Assembly: GCA_958298945.1 (NCBI GenBank)
Contig: OY282605.1
Span: forward strand, 5,479,811 to 5,543,810
Source of the DNA: Atherix ibis
Lineage: Eukaryota; Arthropoda; Insecta; Diptera; Athericidae
Direction: 5' to 3'
Length of the DNA: 64,000 nt
Part shown: positions 21,005 through 33,611 of the stretch, in pieces
Numbering within the stretch: the first letter of the stretch is position 1
Layout: every line of letters starts with the position of its first letter
Position numbers and translations under genes: made by a program
The notes under the pieces: generated by a model
Told to the model about the DNA's origin: nothing
Databases searched by the model: none
The model's input: the letters and a program-made list of their open reading frames with translations, nothing else

Positions 21005-22268
21005 TATTAGTTGTAGTAAAAAGTAATCCATTATTTTGCCAATAGATGGCTTTAGGAGTCTGTATCTCCCGTTGTAAAAGTGCGATCGATAGGGTTGCAC
21101 TAGATGGCGTTAGAAAGATAAGATTTTGTACTAAAAAAGCTGATATAGTTTTGTGATTACTTGACTCAGTATTTTTTTTAGCACGCGTCAAAAATGGACG
21201 CCATATTTTACAGTTTTTCTTCGATAAAGGCGAAAACGCAAGCCAGGCAGCTGAACATGTGAATAGTGTTTATGGTCCTGATACTGTAACAGTCAATCAC
21301 GCGCACTTTTGGTTTCGTCGATTCCGTTTCGGTAATTTTGATGTCAAAGATGCACCACGCTCTGGAAGGCCAATTGTCGAAAATGTCGATAGAATAATTG
21401 AATTCGTCGAGTCCGACCGTCACGGAAGCACTGTTTCGATTGCTCAGGAGCTTAACATTGCACAAAAAACCGTTTGAAAGCACTTAAATAAGGCTGGATA
21501 CAAAAAGAAGCTCGATGTATGGATGCCACACGAGTTATCGCAAAAAAACCTCATGGACCGAATTTCCATCTGCGAATCGCAACAATATCGATCCATTTCT
21601 GAAGCGGATGGTTACTGGTGATGAAAAGTGGGTCACTTACGACAACGTCAAGTGACAACGGTCGTGGTCAAATCGCGGTCACCCGGCGCAAACGGTGGTC
21701 AAGCCAGGATTGATAGCCAGGAATGTTTTGCTGTGTGTTTGGTGAGACTGGCAGGGAATCAGCTACTATGAGCTGCTCCCCTACGGCCGAACTCTTAATT
21801 CGGACCTATACTGTCAACAATTGGACCGTCTGAAAGAAGCAATCGCCCAGAAGCGGCCAGCTTTGGCCAATAGGAGAGGAATTGTGTTCCATCAGGACAA
21901 CGCCAGGCCGCATACATCGATAGTGAAGCGCCAGAAGTTCCGGGACCTTGGTTGGGATGTTCTAATGCATTCAACTTATAGTCCGGACCTGGCACCAAAA
22001 GATTTCCACCTCTTCCTGTCTATGACGAATGATTTTGCAGTTGACAAATTCGCTTTAAGAGAAGATTGTGAAAATCGACTGTCCCAGTTTTTTGCCAATA
22101 GGGACGAGGGTTTCTATGAGAGAGGCATTATGAAATTACCTCCAAAATGGCAACAAGTTATCAAACAAAACGGTTTATATATGACCTAAATCGTATCATT
22201 CTATCTATGCTAAATAAAACCTTCAATTTAATGCAAAAATAATGGATTTCCTTTTACTACAACTTATA
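21005..22268 (+). mobile_element. mellifera-like mariner, second copy
   Basis: Forward copy of about 1.26 kb. Ends TATTAGTTGTAGTAAAAAG (left) and TATAAGTTGTAGTAAAAGG (right, minus strand) match those of the element at 1153-2444. It is the same family but more decayed. Confidence 0.92.
21194..22189 (+). pseudogene. mariner transposase (mellifera-like), several breaks
   Basis: The start ATG at 21194 is intact here but a 19-bp deletion follows codon 2, compared with the copy at 2257, and shifts the frame. The recovered frame reads ASQAAEHVNSVYGPDTVTV and continues through APRSGRPIVENVDRI to AQKTV, where TGG has become TGA (21475-21477). KKLDVWMPHELSQKN is followed by a 10-bp deletion in the CESLLNRN block. 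The first catalytic Asp (VTGDEKWVTYDN) remains. Two more stops lie in VKRQR and WWDWQG. From MDRLKEAIAQKRPALANR the frame is open to the end: HQDNARPHTS (second Asp), SPDLAPKDFH (third Asp), and LPPKWQQVIKQNGLYMT with a stop at 22187-22189. Confidence 0.92.
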
Positions 22269-24332
22269 TTTTGCGATGTCACCAATCTACAATTTTTGTA
22301 TTATATTTTTCGAATATTTTTCTCGGTGAGCAGCCCGGTTGAGTTTAATTTGCACAGATTGTGTTCAAGAAAAATTTATAAAAATATTAATATGATATAA
22401 TATATATAATAAAATGTATCAAAGTTGATAAATTAAAATTTAATACTTCAGTACAAATTTTACTATAGAAATTAATATAAAAAAAAAAAATAAAAAAATT
22501 TTCAATAAACTAGTCTCATCGCAGTATTCACCTCTATCCAATTTATCTTAACAATAACTCGAAGATGAAAGGTGCTTGCTTTATAAATTTACAGTGTGTT
22601 TCGTAAAAAAATTCAAAATTCATCTATATGCGATCAATATATATTAGGAATCTTTAAAAAATTATAAAGAATAAACATTTTTGCCTATCATTTAAATTTA
22701 ATTCATTTTGAAATAGTAAAAGTGTGTAATTGAGCTTAAAAAAAGAAAATAATATCATACTTATAAATATTAACAATCAAAAACCATTTCTAATATCTAA
22801 TTTACAATATTATTTTTAATATGAAGAAAGTAATACTTAAACGATTTTTTGCGAAAATAATTTCCATTTATCCATTATTGTTGATTTATTATTTTATTTA
22901 TTCTGTATATATTGTAGAAAAAAAGCCTACTTTCTATAACAGCTGCCAATTTTATATCATTGATGTACACAATAATGTAACAGTAATATATCCAACCAAA
23001 CTTAACATTCTAAGATCCTGGCCCTCTGACGGAATTATAAGCTCAGCAATTTGGAACGGGAAGGGTGGAAATTGTATTGAGTAAATCAATGTCGTGCTAT
23101 TTGAACGACTTTCCATTTTCGAATTAAACTGAAGCGTCAAATATTCCGTTCGCATATTTGTTTCCTTTTATCTTGACGAAACGCATTTAATATTTCATGA
23201 GGTGCTCTTTTAATATTAGTTATGCGAACAGCATAGGGCATTCCCGAAATAGGGCCAAAAGGCAATGCTATTGAATAAAATTTCCTTTTATGCTCATAAT
23301 TCTGATATCCTCTAAATGAATATAGAATATTTTTTATATAAAAGAAAATATATAAAAAAAATTTCTTTTTCTTGGATAATTCCAAATAACCACCCACCCA
23401 CAAAAACCGCTTTTAGAAACTGACAACAAATAGAATAATATGCTCTGCAAAAAATATCTAATCTTACACCCTCATATAGATACTCATATCTATATAAAAA
23501 TATGAAATCAAATTATGACGGGTGTCAACACTACTATATGATTTGCTTCTATTTATTTGTAAAAATACAGAAAAATTACCTCCTCCCTTAATAAACATTT
23601 TATGTTGACTATTTTTATTTGGATCGTTATACATTTTGCTGATGCAAGCACAAATTCAGTGTAAAAAATTATGGTAGAAGAAAATATTTTACTTGGATAT
23701 GTTTTTTTTCTGATTTTTTAAATCTTTCGTAATAACAGCATTTTGAATAATATAAAAAATGTTTGATTGAAGTTAGCTAACATCTTTCGAATGAACAAAT
23801 TTGTTAAATTAAATTAAGATGAAGACTTACTCGAAATGGTTTAAGAGCCTAGAAGAACGCTGCCGAATACTTTCCGAGTTTATTGTATCCAAATGAGAAT
23901 ATCCTGTAGACAAGTCGAAAATCTACCCAAAATTTTTTTCTTCCAATTTACTCCTTAGACTAAATTCAATTTGAAATTCCGCACTTAACTAATATAGTCA
24001 GTAGGCAGACTTTATAAAATTAACTCTATTTACATACTGTTGATGTCAATATTTTAACTTAAAATTTTCCACGCTATTTTCATATTTACGAAAATTAATT
24101 CTCTAAAGATATTTGGGTGATATCAACCTAAAATAAAACGAAATAAGTTTAGTAACATAAATAATTTTCTTTTAATCATTTATTGAAAAGTTGGTTTTTT
24201 TTTAATATTTACTTTGAAAAGTAAAAAACTTATAATATTTTTGGTTATGCTAAAAATAAAACTGCTAAAAATTACCAGAAATTTTTTTAAAATCAATTTT
24301 TTTTTTAGTTTTTAAGTTTTTTTTTCATTTTG
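22269..24332. other. Unassigned AT-rich region
   Basis: No gene supported. The frame at 22821-23084 (87 codons, with a hydrophobic N-terminal stretch) has no motif or context, and a similar-length frame opposes it, so it is not called. The last 100 bp is a long T-rich tract. Confidence 0.5.
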
Positions 24333-25124
24333 TACCAGGGGTATAAGCTTAAATCCGCTGTTTGGTCATTGATGGCGTGAGTGAGCGTATTAAGCTACCA
24401 TGGGTACGCCATACTTTTTTTTATGAGTATGAATATTAATCAGTGCACATTGTCAGCAATTTAGTACAACAACATATATTTTGCCTTTGGTAATCATGTC
24501 TAGTTTTGTGCCAGAAAAAGAGCATATCCGGGAAGCTCTACTTTTCTGCTTTAATTTGAAGGAATTGGCTGCCGAATCGCATCGAATGCTTATGGAGGCT
24601 TATGGTGACAGTGCTTAATCGGAAACAACGTGCCGAGATTGGTTTCGTCGGTTCAAAGACGGCAATTTCGACTTGTGGGACAAGAAGTGTGAAAATCGGC
24701 ATAGGACGGTTGAGCACCATCAATTGCGGGCTTTTTGGACGAAGACGATACCATTGGGTGTTACTCAACCAGCCATTTCCGAGCATCTATGTGCCATGGA
24801 GAAGATTGAAAAGATCGGAAAATGGGATGTGTTACCCCACCCCGCTTATTCACCAGACCTAGCCTCTTCCGACTACCACCTGTTTTCGTCGATGGGCCTC
24901 GCGCTCGCTGAGCAGCACTTCGATTCTTACGAAGACGTCCGAAAATGGCTTGATTAATGATTTGCCTCGAAAGAGAAGGAATTTTTTTGACGCGGTATCC
25001 ACAAATTTCCCGAGAGATGGTAAAAATGTGTAGCTAGCGTGGGCAAGTACTTTGAATAAATTTGCTTTTGCTTTCTATGAAAAAAACATGTGTTTTTTTG
25101 ACTAAAAAGCTTATACACCTGGTG
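24333..25124 (+). mobile_element. mauritiana-like mariner, internally deleted
   Basis: Forward copy of about 790 bp. The left end at TA reads CCAGGGGTATAAGCTTAAAT; the right, on the minus strand, reads CCAGGTGTATAAGCTTTTTA. The right flanking dinucleotide is TG instead of TA, by mutation. About 450 bp of the gene is missing. Leader and coding sequence match the element at 14453-15592 on the other strand. Confidence 0.9.
24496..25059 (+). pseudogene. mariner transposase lacking two catalytic residues
   Basis: The start ATG at 24496 gives MSSFVPEKEHIREALLFCF. The frame meets a TAA in SETTC (24616-24618) and then continues as CRDWFRRFKDGNFDLWDKK. EHHQLRAFWTK and VTQPAISEHLCAMEKIEKIGKW complete the DNA-binding half. 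At about 24825 the W of GKW(VPHEL) is joined directly to VLPHPAYSPDLASSDYH, so the first and second catalytic Asp regions are deleted. The two sites share TGG, a likely microhomology. ALAEQHFDSYEDVRKWLD precedes a stop and a decayed tail to TAA at 25057-25059. Confidence 0.88.
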
Positions 25125-28100
25125 TTTAGAAAATTTCTCATATTTAATTGCTAATCAAACGAGTATTTTAATAGAAGTATTCTAACTAAGAGTGAAAACT
25201 TAATTATTAGCAATACACTGTCATCTCAACTCATCATAAAAACCCTATCCTCAGAAACTATATTGAGTACCTTAGTTCTTTAACAGCAGCATTATCACAC
25301 TCGAAGACGAGGAACGTTTCCAAAGATAAACATTTAACATTGAAACCATACAGAAAATTTAAAAAGAAAACGAAATTTAAGGATGCGATTCTTAGATCTG
25401 AAACCAATTTTGACTTACGGACTTGAATTTTGATACCATAAAATGATTCTTTTTTTAAAATAACTGTGCATAAACTGTTTAAAAATATTTTATTCACATT
25501 ATGCATAATGGTTACCAAAGCCCTCTTTTTCAAAAAAATATCCTCAACTATTCTATCATCCCAAAAAAAAACAGGCAAAGACGTTTTAGGCACAAATATT
25601 TTGAGTAAATTTTATTATAATTTTCTTCAACTATTTTCACTTAAAGTACTGAAAAGGATCTATTGTAAATTATTTACTAAATTGAATTATTGTTGAATTT
25701 TTAATATACTATTTTTTTAGTATATTCCCCAAATATTGAGAGGGCCTTTTTCCAATATCCTAAGTGATTGCTCAAAATAATCTCATTGGAACAATTTGTG
25801 TGATCAATCTCTGTCTTTGTGACAGTGCAATTCTGTTTACAAAAACATTTGAAGGGGATAGAAAAAATATAGGAAATGAAAATGGTCTTAGCATAATAAA
25901 CTATGTAGTTTATATGTTCATATAATGAAGACCTTCCATTCAAGTAAATAAACAAATACAAGGACAAACTAAAACTTAAATGGATTATTTTTTAGTGAAA
26001 TTTCCTAATCTAATTAATTTACTTTAATATATTTAAAAGAAGGAGTTCTTTTTCTATTGAGTATTATACGAAATGCATTGAAATATAAATAAAGCTATTT
26101 GAAATCAACTTTACTACCGTATTTATCATTTCTCCCCTATTTTATTAGAATACTCATAGCTGAATGGTATAAAAATATTTCGAAAAAATGCCACTATTTG
26201 TTGTTAGTAAATTTCAATAAAACAGAAAAATTTATGCTGACCGCGAATTTATAGCACAGGTGTTGGCCGCTTTTTGTCTTTACTATAAATCTAGGTGAAT
26301 AACCCCTATGAGCTTGACAGACATACCGCACCTAAATACATCACCGTAGGTGGTAAAATAATAATTACGAATATTTACGATATAGAAAATTCCATAAAAA
26401 CAATGCCATCTAATACTATTAAGGAATGATGTCTCGTCGTTTTATTTTTCTATTATCCTATTTGCCAGTAATTCTGATTCACTGATTTACAGGCGTTTCA
26501 TAAATAATGCTGGCTATTGGCGGTGGTTGCATGTAAACATTTTCTTATATTATGACTCTTTTCTCATATTACGACTGTTACCGAACACTTTATTGCACAA
26601 TATTTATAATCAAAAATTAAGCTTAAAATATTACAAAATGGTCTTGGCACATTTGTGGATACTGTTCAGAATTTTTATTATGATCTAATATAGTTAGTGT
26701 TATTAAATATAAGCAATTTCTTATCATTATTTGTATGGTTTATTGATTATTAATATTATATTAAATGTATGCGATATGTTTTAAAGTAGAATTGTACATA
26801 GTCATATGTTCACCAATAATTGTATTTTTATTACACTTACGAACATATTCGAGAAATAATTTAGAAAGGATTTATAATGTTGGACATTGAGATTGGAACA
26901 TTATTTTTCTTGGTGTGGCTTTACTCTTTATATTCTTCAATTATTTGTAGTCCAGGACTTTGGAATTCCCATTTTGGACTGGTCTGAAAATTCATTCGAT
27001 TTACTAGCCATAAAATAGAAATAAATAAAACTTGGGTCTTGTAAAAAATTATTTGGAGGACATGTCCATAAAAGTTTTAACAAAATCGGTGCAGTCAAGA
27101 ACCTAAAGATAAAAAATATCCTGAAATAAAATTACAAAAAGTTATTAAAGAAAATATTGATTTTTTAAATAATTTGTTTAATTGTGGTAATACAGGTTTA
27201 TTCAATAGTAGTATGGCTAGGCGTCAATAGTAGTACGGCTAGGCGGTTTCTGAGGCCTATTCTGAAAAATTATTCTACGTATCTAACCCAATACTCAATC
27301 CAACGCATCCACACTTACTAAAAGCTCACACCAATGCAGCAAATTTAACGCAATACTCTGACGTATGCAGTAAATTTGACGGATTCGGACTTTTTTCAAA
27401 AAAAGTCCCAGAACCCGTCTAGCTCTTATACTGATAATAAGCAAAATTACTATAAATAAAACTCTAAAAACCCACAAATGACTATGACAAAGCCCTTGTA
27501 TCCTTACAAAAATTAACTTTCTGATGTGCACTTTAGTCTGAAGATATAATTGACCCATATTTCTTTGCAAATGAATAAGGAGATACGCTTATTGTAAATT
27601 CTGAACGCTATGACCCTATGATAACTGGCTTTTTGTTATCTAATATTGAAGATTTTAATCTGGTGTATATGGGATTTCAACAAGATATCCATCACAAGCT
27701 AAACAACACGATTAATTTTGGCTTGCTTGACCGAGAATTTACCAGGACACGTATTTTTGAGATTTGGTGATATAAATTGTTCGAAAAAATCATTCGATTT
27801 GATCCTGCTTGACTTAGATCACTTCGAAATCAATATCCTTCAATTAATGGCTGATTCATGGCTAGAAGAATGCAAAAAAGTCGTAAAAAATTACCTCAAA
27901 AGAATCAAATCCTACAAGGATTAAATTCTCTTATTTTTTATTGTATAAATAATTGTAGAATCAAGTCTTATAAGGATCAAATAAATTATTTTTATTATAT
28001 AAATATTTGCTTATAGATTAGAGAAACAATTTCCAATAGAAAAATAAATTATGCGAAAACATACTAAACTGTCGTTATTTAATAATCTCATTATTGGACA

Positions 28101-29463
28101 CATTTTCATAAATAGCGAGGTGACCTCGTTAATTATTGTTAAGGGTTTTTTTTTTTGTTGAAAATTTGATAAAATTAATATTTGAATAGAAAAATATTCA
28201 AATATTCCATGTTCCTGTTTAGAAAGTTTTCTCAAATTCCAAAAGGCCATCTTAACTTCGTCTATTATCCTAGCTTTCACTATACATTTTTATTCATTTT
28301 GTAGGAGTAAAATAAATTCTTTATTACAGAACCGAAAATAAAGTCCGTTCAATATTATTTTTCAGCAACCGTACTACCTTTTCATTGCTTCATTTTGTTA
28401 GTATTTCGTATATTTTCGATATCTGATTTTCGAATAAAATGTCTTAGTATGTATCGATTTATATTTCGTCGGTCTTTTCTTGAAAATCGACCCACTACAA
28501 TTCCCACCGATATTCTTCGCTAAAGCACTAAAAAGTTTTATGTTCTTTCGATAAAAACTTTTCAGAATAATTGCATTTTATTAACATTTAAACTTGCCTT
28601 CAAGAATTATTAAATGACTTCAAATACTCTTGAGACTTCTATTCTGGATAACAGAAGCTTACCAACACTACAGAGCCATCGTTTAAATAACTAAAATCCG
28701 ACAATTGAAAGATAGTCAGCACTGTATAGGGAAGCTGAATATTGGAGACTATTTTTGCATACGATGAATATTTCGTCCGATAAGACGATATCAAAGGAAT
28801 TCGATTCACAATAAAAGGAATACCAACAGTGCTGCAGGCAAGATTCCTCTCCTTGTTCGAGTTGACAATATTTAATCGTACCCACACTATCGTACAATAT
28901 CTGCAATAAAGTTCAAAAAAAAAAAATGTAAATATTCTCCGTAAAGATCCCGGCATAGTATTAGAATATTATCTCTGAGGTCAACTTTGAATTATTTAAA
29001 CAAATGTGCAACTATAATTCCGTTTATTGTCATTTTCTTTAATAATTTCAATTCTATTTAATGTTATCTATTTTAAAAGTCTTTAAGCGATTGTAGAAGA
29101 AAATTTAATAGTTTTTTGTAGCTGGAGATTGAATGCAGACTAAGAGTATTAAATTAAATTTATGACTACTTAAGAAAGTTTTATATTTAAAAAATTCTGA
29201 TGCTAAGTGTTGTCAAGTTATATGTATTAAGAAAATTAAGAATATATTGGAAAAAGTAATTTTATCTATTATGCAAGTTAACTGATTCTGTGATAAGCTT
29301 TCTTTTATATATTACCGAGTACATTGACATGTATGTGTCACAGAAAAACTTGTCCTTACTACAAGTACAACTTTATTGCATCAAATAACCATAAAATAAT
29401 AATTACAAAATTTCTCCTTTAAATAAATTTCTAAACTTTCAATAATAATTGAATTATTAAGTT
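25125..29463. other. Unassigned AT-rich region
   Basis: No gene I can support. Short open frames occur on both strands, for example at 25258-25593, 27295-27570 and 28639-28956 (all minus). None shows a motif and the base composition is like the surrounding filler. One small tandem repeat is listed separately. Confidence 0.5.
27202..27245. repeat. 22-bp tandem duplication
   Basis: The 22-bp unit starting TCAATAGTAGTATGGCTAGG occurs twice head to tail (27202-27223, 27224-27245) with one base difference (T to C). Confidence 0.85.
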
Positions 29464-29750
29464 TTAATGATTAAATGAAAAAGGACCTTCAACCGGCCCG
29501 GTCCAATCAAAAGCGTACAGACATAAGCATACTGGGCTACCATCCAAGGGATTGCTATGAGCTTGAATCGCATGGCTAATTTCCAAAAAATTCCATTGAC
29601 TTCCAACCTTATTCCATGATTCCTTATTGCCAAAAGGACTTTCGTGGCGCTTACTTGAAATGATAATAAACAAATAAGAAAAGATCTTCATTTTTAATTG
29701 CAATTCATTCTTCAAGGACAAACAATTTTTAAGTTTTGTCATAAAAATAA
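29464..29750. other. Less AT-rich block, possible coding relic
   Basis: A minus-strand frame (to 29464) includes KRHESPFGNKESWNKVGSQW and SNPLDGSPVCLCLYAFDWTG. Its G+C is higher than the flanks, as in old coding DNA. I do not recognise the protein, and the upstream part of the frame runs into the minisatellite, so I make no gene call. Confidence 0.3.
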
Positions 29751-31312
29751 AAATTGTCTGTAAAAATTTTCTGTAAAACATTTCTGTAAAAATTATCAGC
29801 AAAATTTGCGGTAAAAATGTTCAGTAAAAATTTGCGATAAAAATTTTTAGTAAAAATAGCGGTAAAAATCTGCGGTAAAAATTTTCAATAAAAATTTGCG
29901 ATAAAAATTTTCAGTAAATTTTTGCGGGAACAATTTTCAGTACATATTTGCGATAAAAATGTTCTGTAAAAATTTGCGGTAAAAATGTTCAGTAAATTTT
30001 TGCAGTAAACATTTTCAGTAAAAATTTGCGATAAATATTTTCAGTAAAAATTCGCGGTAAATATTTTCAGTAAAATTGGTGGTGAAAATGTTCAAAAAAT
30101 TTGGCATGAAAAATTTTCATTGCAAATTTGCGGTAAAAATTTTCAGTAAAAATCTGCACTAAAAATTGCGGTAAACATTTTCAGTAAAAATTTGCAATTA
30201 AAATTTCCAATAAAAATTTGCGGTAAAAATTTTCAGTAAATATTTTCAGTAAAAATTTGCAATAAAATTTTTCTGTAAAATTTCCGGTAAAAATGTTCAC
30301 TAAAAATTTGCGGTAAAAATTTTCAGTACAAATTTGCAGTAAAAATTCGCTGTATAAGTTTGCATTGAAAATTCGCGGTATAAATTTACAGTAAAAATTT
30401 GCGATAAAAATGTTCAGTGAAAATTTGCGGTAAAATTTTTTACTAAAAATTTTCAGGAAAAATTTGCAGTAAAAATGTTCAATAAAAATTTTGGTAACAA
30501 TTTGCAGTAAAAATGTTCAATAAAAATTTTGGTAACAATTTGCAGTAAAAATTTTCAGTAAAAATGTGCGATAAAAATGTTCAGTAAAATTTGCGATAAA
30601 AATTTTCAGTGAAAATTTGCGATTAAAATTTTGAGTAAAATATGCGGTAAAAATGTTCAGTAAATTTTTGCGGTAAACATTTGCAGTACATATTTGCGGT
30701 AAAACTTGTCAGTCAAAATTTGTGGTAACAATTTTCAGTGCAAATCTTCTGCAAAAATGTTCAATAAAAATTTGCGGTAAAAATTTTCAGTACAAATTTG
30801 CAGTAAAAATTTGCAATAAAAATTTGCGGTAAAAATGTTCATTAAATATTTTCAGTAAAAATTATCAGCAAAATTTGCGGGTAAAATGTTCAGTGAAAAT
30901 CTGTGGTAAAAATTTTCAGTGAAAATTTGCGATGAAAATGTTCAGTAAAAATTTGCGATAAAAATTTTTAGTAAAAATTTCAGTAAAAATTTGCGATAAA
31001 ATTTTTCTGTAAAAATTCGCGGTAAAAATGTTCTGTAAAAATTTTTGGTAAAAATTTCCGGTAAAAATGTTGAATGCAAATTCGCGGTAAAAATGTTCAG
31101 TAAAAATCTGCGGTAAAAATTTTCAATAAAAATTTGCGATAAAAATTTTCAGTAAATTTTTGCGGTAAGCATTTTCAGTACATATTTGCGATAAAAATGT
31201 TCAATAAAAATTTTGGTAACAATTTGCAGTAAAAATGTTCAAAAAAAATTTGCGGTAAAAATTTTCAATAAATATTGCGGTAACAATTTGCAGTAAAAAT
31301 TTGCGGTAAGCA
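29751..31312. repeat. Minisatellite array A, 13-bp monomers of two main types
   Basis: About 1.56 kb of degenerate 13-bp units. The two main forms are GTAAAAATTTTCA and GTAAAAATTTGCG, and they often alternate to give a 26-bp dimer. Many units carry substitutions or single-base indels, including a GTAAAAATGTTCA form. A 38-bp higher-order unit (start GCAGTAAAAATGTTCAATAA) is duplicated at 30466-30503 and 30504-30541, and a close relative recurs near 31190-31230. Units share the AAAAATTTT core with array B at 56.4-58.6 kb. Confidence 0.92.
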
Positions 31313-32256
31313 ATTGGTCTTCCAATAAACAAATTCTAGAAATGCATAATATATGGAAAATTTTTATGATGAAAAGATATGTTTGCAATTTGAGTCTATT
31401 TTTGGTTTTATCGGAAATTGTATTTATATTTTCTCTTACGCACTTTATTGAGCTTTTCTGAAATGAAATTCCAGTTTCGATGCATTCCCATATGGAGTAC
31501 CATATTGTGTTCATAATGAAATCTTTCCTCAAGAGTAGCTACTGTTTTTTAATAATACTGCATAAACGTGTAAATTCACTTCAATATTCATACTCGAACG
31601 TTGAAAAAATTCTCATAAAGCTTTATTAAAGATATTCTCCATTATTTTTTTAATATATTCAATCCTGCAGCTGAGGTTAATATTGCATTTTTTTATTGCA
31701 GACAATAAACTTTGAACTTGGCAGACAACAATCCTATGAACAATACTTTTTTCATATTCATTGCAGTTATCTTGGGAAAAATAAAACTCAATAAACTGAA
31801 AATTCATATCATTTTTAATTTTGTGGACAGTACAAGGATAACTGAATCTGAAAACAGCTTCTCTCATACTTGTTAATGATTTTCTATTGTGCTTTTCGAA
31901 AAAAATAAAATGGCCATACACTTAGATATTTTAAAGCTTTCTTAATAAAATTCTAATTAGTTTTAATTAATTATTAATGATAATTTTAAAATTAAACAAA
32001 AATTAAGAAGGGATTTAACAGAAAATTTTTCTTCCAAATGTAAGAAAGTCTGTACTTGTTAACTTGGAAAATGTGGAAAATTTTTAGCACCTTAAATGGG
32101 ACTTAGCACTTTCATAGACACATTTTTTATACGTTATTTTATTTGTGTATATTCACTCTCAATTATTTAGTATATATCAATTATTTTTAATTTAGAATTT
32201 AAAATAACGTTAACTAATGTAAAGTACGACCTTACTTTAGGAAGCTTAGGAATAAA
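31313..32256. other. Unassigned region between array A and a mariner
   Basis: Minus-strand frames at 31239-31532 and 31613-31921 are long for this composition. They contain no motif that I know, and the first runs into the satellite. No gene call. Confidence 0.45.
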
Positions 32257-32767
32257 TACGAGGTCTGTTCAAAAAGTATCGCGAATTTTGTGTTTTTTCA
32301 AAAATTATTTATTTATTCATGAATATCTATTTTGTCCCCTTCAAAGTAATCCCCACCAAATATTACACACTTGAACCAATGTTTTTTCCAATCCTCGAAG
32401 CACTTCAAAAAATCGTTTTTTTTTCGAAGTGCTTCGAGGATTGGGTTTTCCATTGGTTCACACTTGAACCAATGGAAAACCCAATCCTCGAAGCACTTCA
32501 AAAAATCGTTTTTTGTGATCTTGTTCAGCTCCTCCTTCGATGCCGTCTTTATCTCCTCAATCGTAGTGTAGCGTCATCCTTCCATGGGGCTCTTCAGTTT
32601 CGGGAACAAGAAAAAGTCACAGGGGGCCAGATCTGGGGAATACGGTGGCTGCGGCATTATTAGTATGTTGTTTTTGGTCAAAAATTCGGGCACAAGCAAC
32701 GATGCGTGAGCAGGGGCGTTTTCATGGTGCAAAAGCCAATTTTTATTCTTCCATAAATCCGGACGAG
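32257..32767 (-). mobile_element. vertumnana-like mariner 3' end (copy e), joined to another mariner
   Basis: Starts at TA with the family terminal repeat (ACGAGGTCTGTTCAAAAAG) and reads inwards as the 3' third of the gene on the minus strand: RPDLWKNKNWLLHHENAPAH, then PQPPYSPDLAPCDFFLFPKL and KSPMEG. Near 32766-32770 the alignment passes straight into an irritans-like transposase. A direct-inverted-direct rearrangement occupies 32371-32499. HHEN has Glu in place of the catalytic Asp. Confidence 0.88.
32371..32499. repeat. Direct-inverted-direct repeat with 35-bp perfect palindrome
   Basis: The segment near the mariner 3' end (TTGAACCAATG...CCAATCCTCGAAGC) appears three times: forward at 32371-32406, inverted at 32426-32460 and forward at 32465-32499. 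The last two are perfect 35-bp arms around a 4-base spacer (CACT). In the third copy the ancestral GTTTTTTCC reads GGAAAACCC, that is, inverted. This points to template switching during repair or replication. Confidence 0.92.
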
Positions 32768-33611
32768 AATGGGATGCCGCAACAATTCCATTCTCAATTC
32801 CACAATTTTGGCCATGGAAACAGCGCAGGTCTGCACACGCGCATTGTCCTGATGCAAGAGGATTTTTTTCTTCTTCAGATGGGGGCGTTTCTCTTTGATT
32901 TCCTCGCTCAACCGTTGCAATAACGACGCGTAATACGCTCCTGTTATTGTTTTTCCTTTTTCCAAGTAGTCGATAAAAATGATGCCCGGCGAATCCCAAA
33001 AGACCGTGGCCATCACCTTGCCGGCCGATGGCCATCACAGTTTTTGCCTTCTTCGGAGCCCGTTCACCCTTGAAAATCCACTGTGATGACTGTCTCTTCG
33101 TTTCTGGAGTGTAGTAGTGTATCCAGGTTTCGTCCACAGGGACATATCGACAAAGGAATTTGGCAGGATTGCGATGAAAGAGTGCCAACATAGTCTCAGA
33201 GTCCACTGCACGATTGCGCTTATTCGCCTCTGAGAAGGCAACCCATCTTGCCGAAATTTTTTTCACAGACAATTTTACATGCAAAATTGAAGCGGCTGTA
33301 TCTTGTGATATGCCCGTGGCCTCAACTAATTCGCGCACTTTAATTCGTCGATCGTTCAAAATCAGATCGTGGATTTTGTCGATGATTTCAGGAGTAGACA
33401 CCTCAATTGGGCGTCCTGAACGATGTTCATCTTTTGTGGATGAACGGCCACGTTTAAATTCATTCACCCAATTGTAAGCCATCGCAAACACAGGTGCAGA
33501 TGTGTCATGAACTGCATCCAACTCGGCTTTGATTTCTTTCGGGTTTAAGCCTTTCAAATGGAGATGTTTGATGACAGCCCTAAACTCGCTTTTTTCCTTT
33601 GTTATGTACAA
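32574..33611 (-). pseudogene. 345-codon open frame fused from two mariner lineages
   Basis: One uninterrupted frame, but not one protein. Residues 1 to about 155 are an irritans-like transposase: the start MYITKEKSEFRAVIKHLHL, the linker DEHRSGRPIEVSTPEIIDK, and VPVDETWIHYYTPETKRQS with the first catalytic Asp. The family ATG (as at 46001) has become AAG, and an in-frame ATG four codons earlier opens this frame. An indel near 33035 then throws it into the wrong frame (VMAIGRQGDGH...), while the true frame, ATVFWDSPGIIFIDYLEKGK to ILLHQDNARVQT, continues in the neighbouring register. The last roughly 70 residues are the C-terminal part of the other lineage (SRPDLWKNKNWLLHH to KSPMEG), in frame by chance. 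Not a functional fusion. Confidence 0.85.

Noticed and set aside
22821..23084. Small membrane protein
   Set aside because: The hydrophobic N-terminus is expected by chance from AT-rich codons (Ile, Leu, Phe, Tyr); no other support.
29751..31312. CRISPR-like array
   Set aside because: Units are 13 bp and contiguous with no unique spacers, in a eukaryotic transposon-rich context. This is a minisatellite.
31239..31921. Minus-strand frames beside array A as exons of one gene
   Set aside because: One frame runs into the satellite and is partly made of it; no domain or splice signals seen.
32574..33611. Intact 345-residue transposase
   Set aside because: The middle third is read in the wrong frame and the two ends come from different mariner lineages; the second catalytic box reads HHEN.
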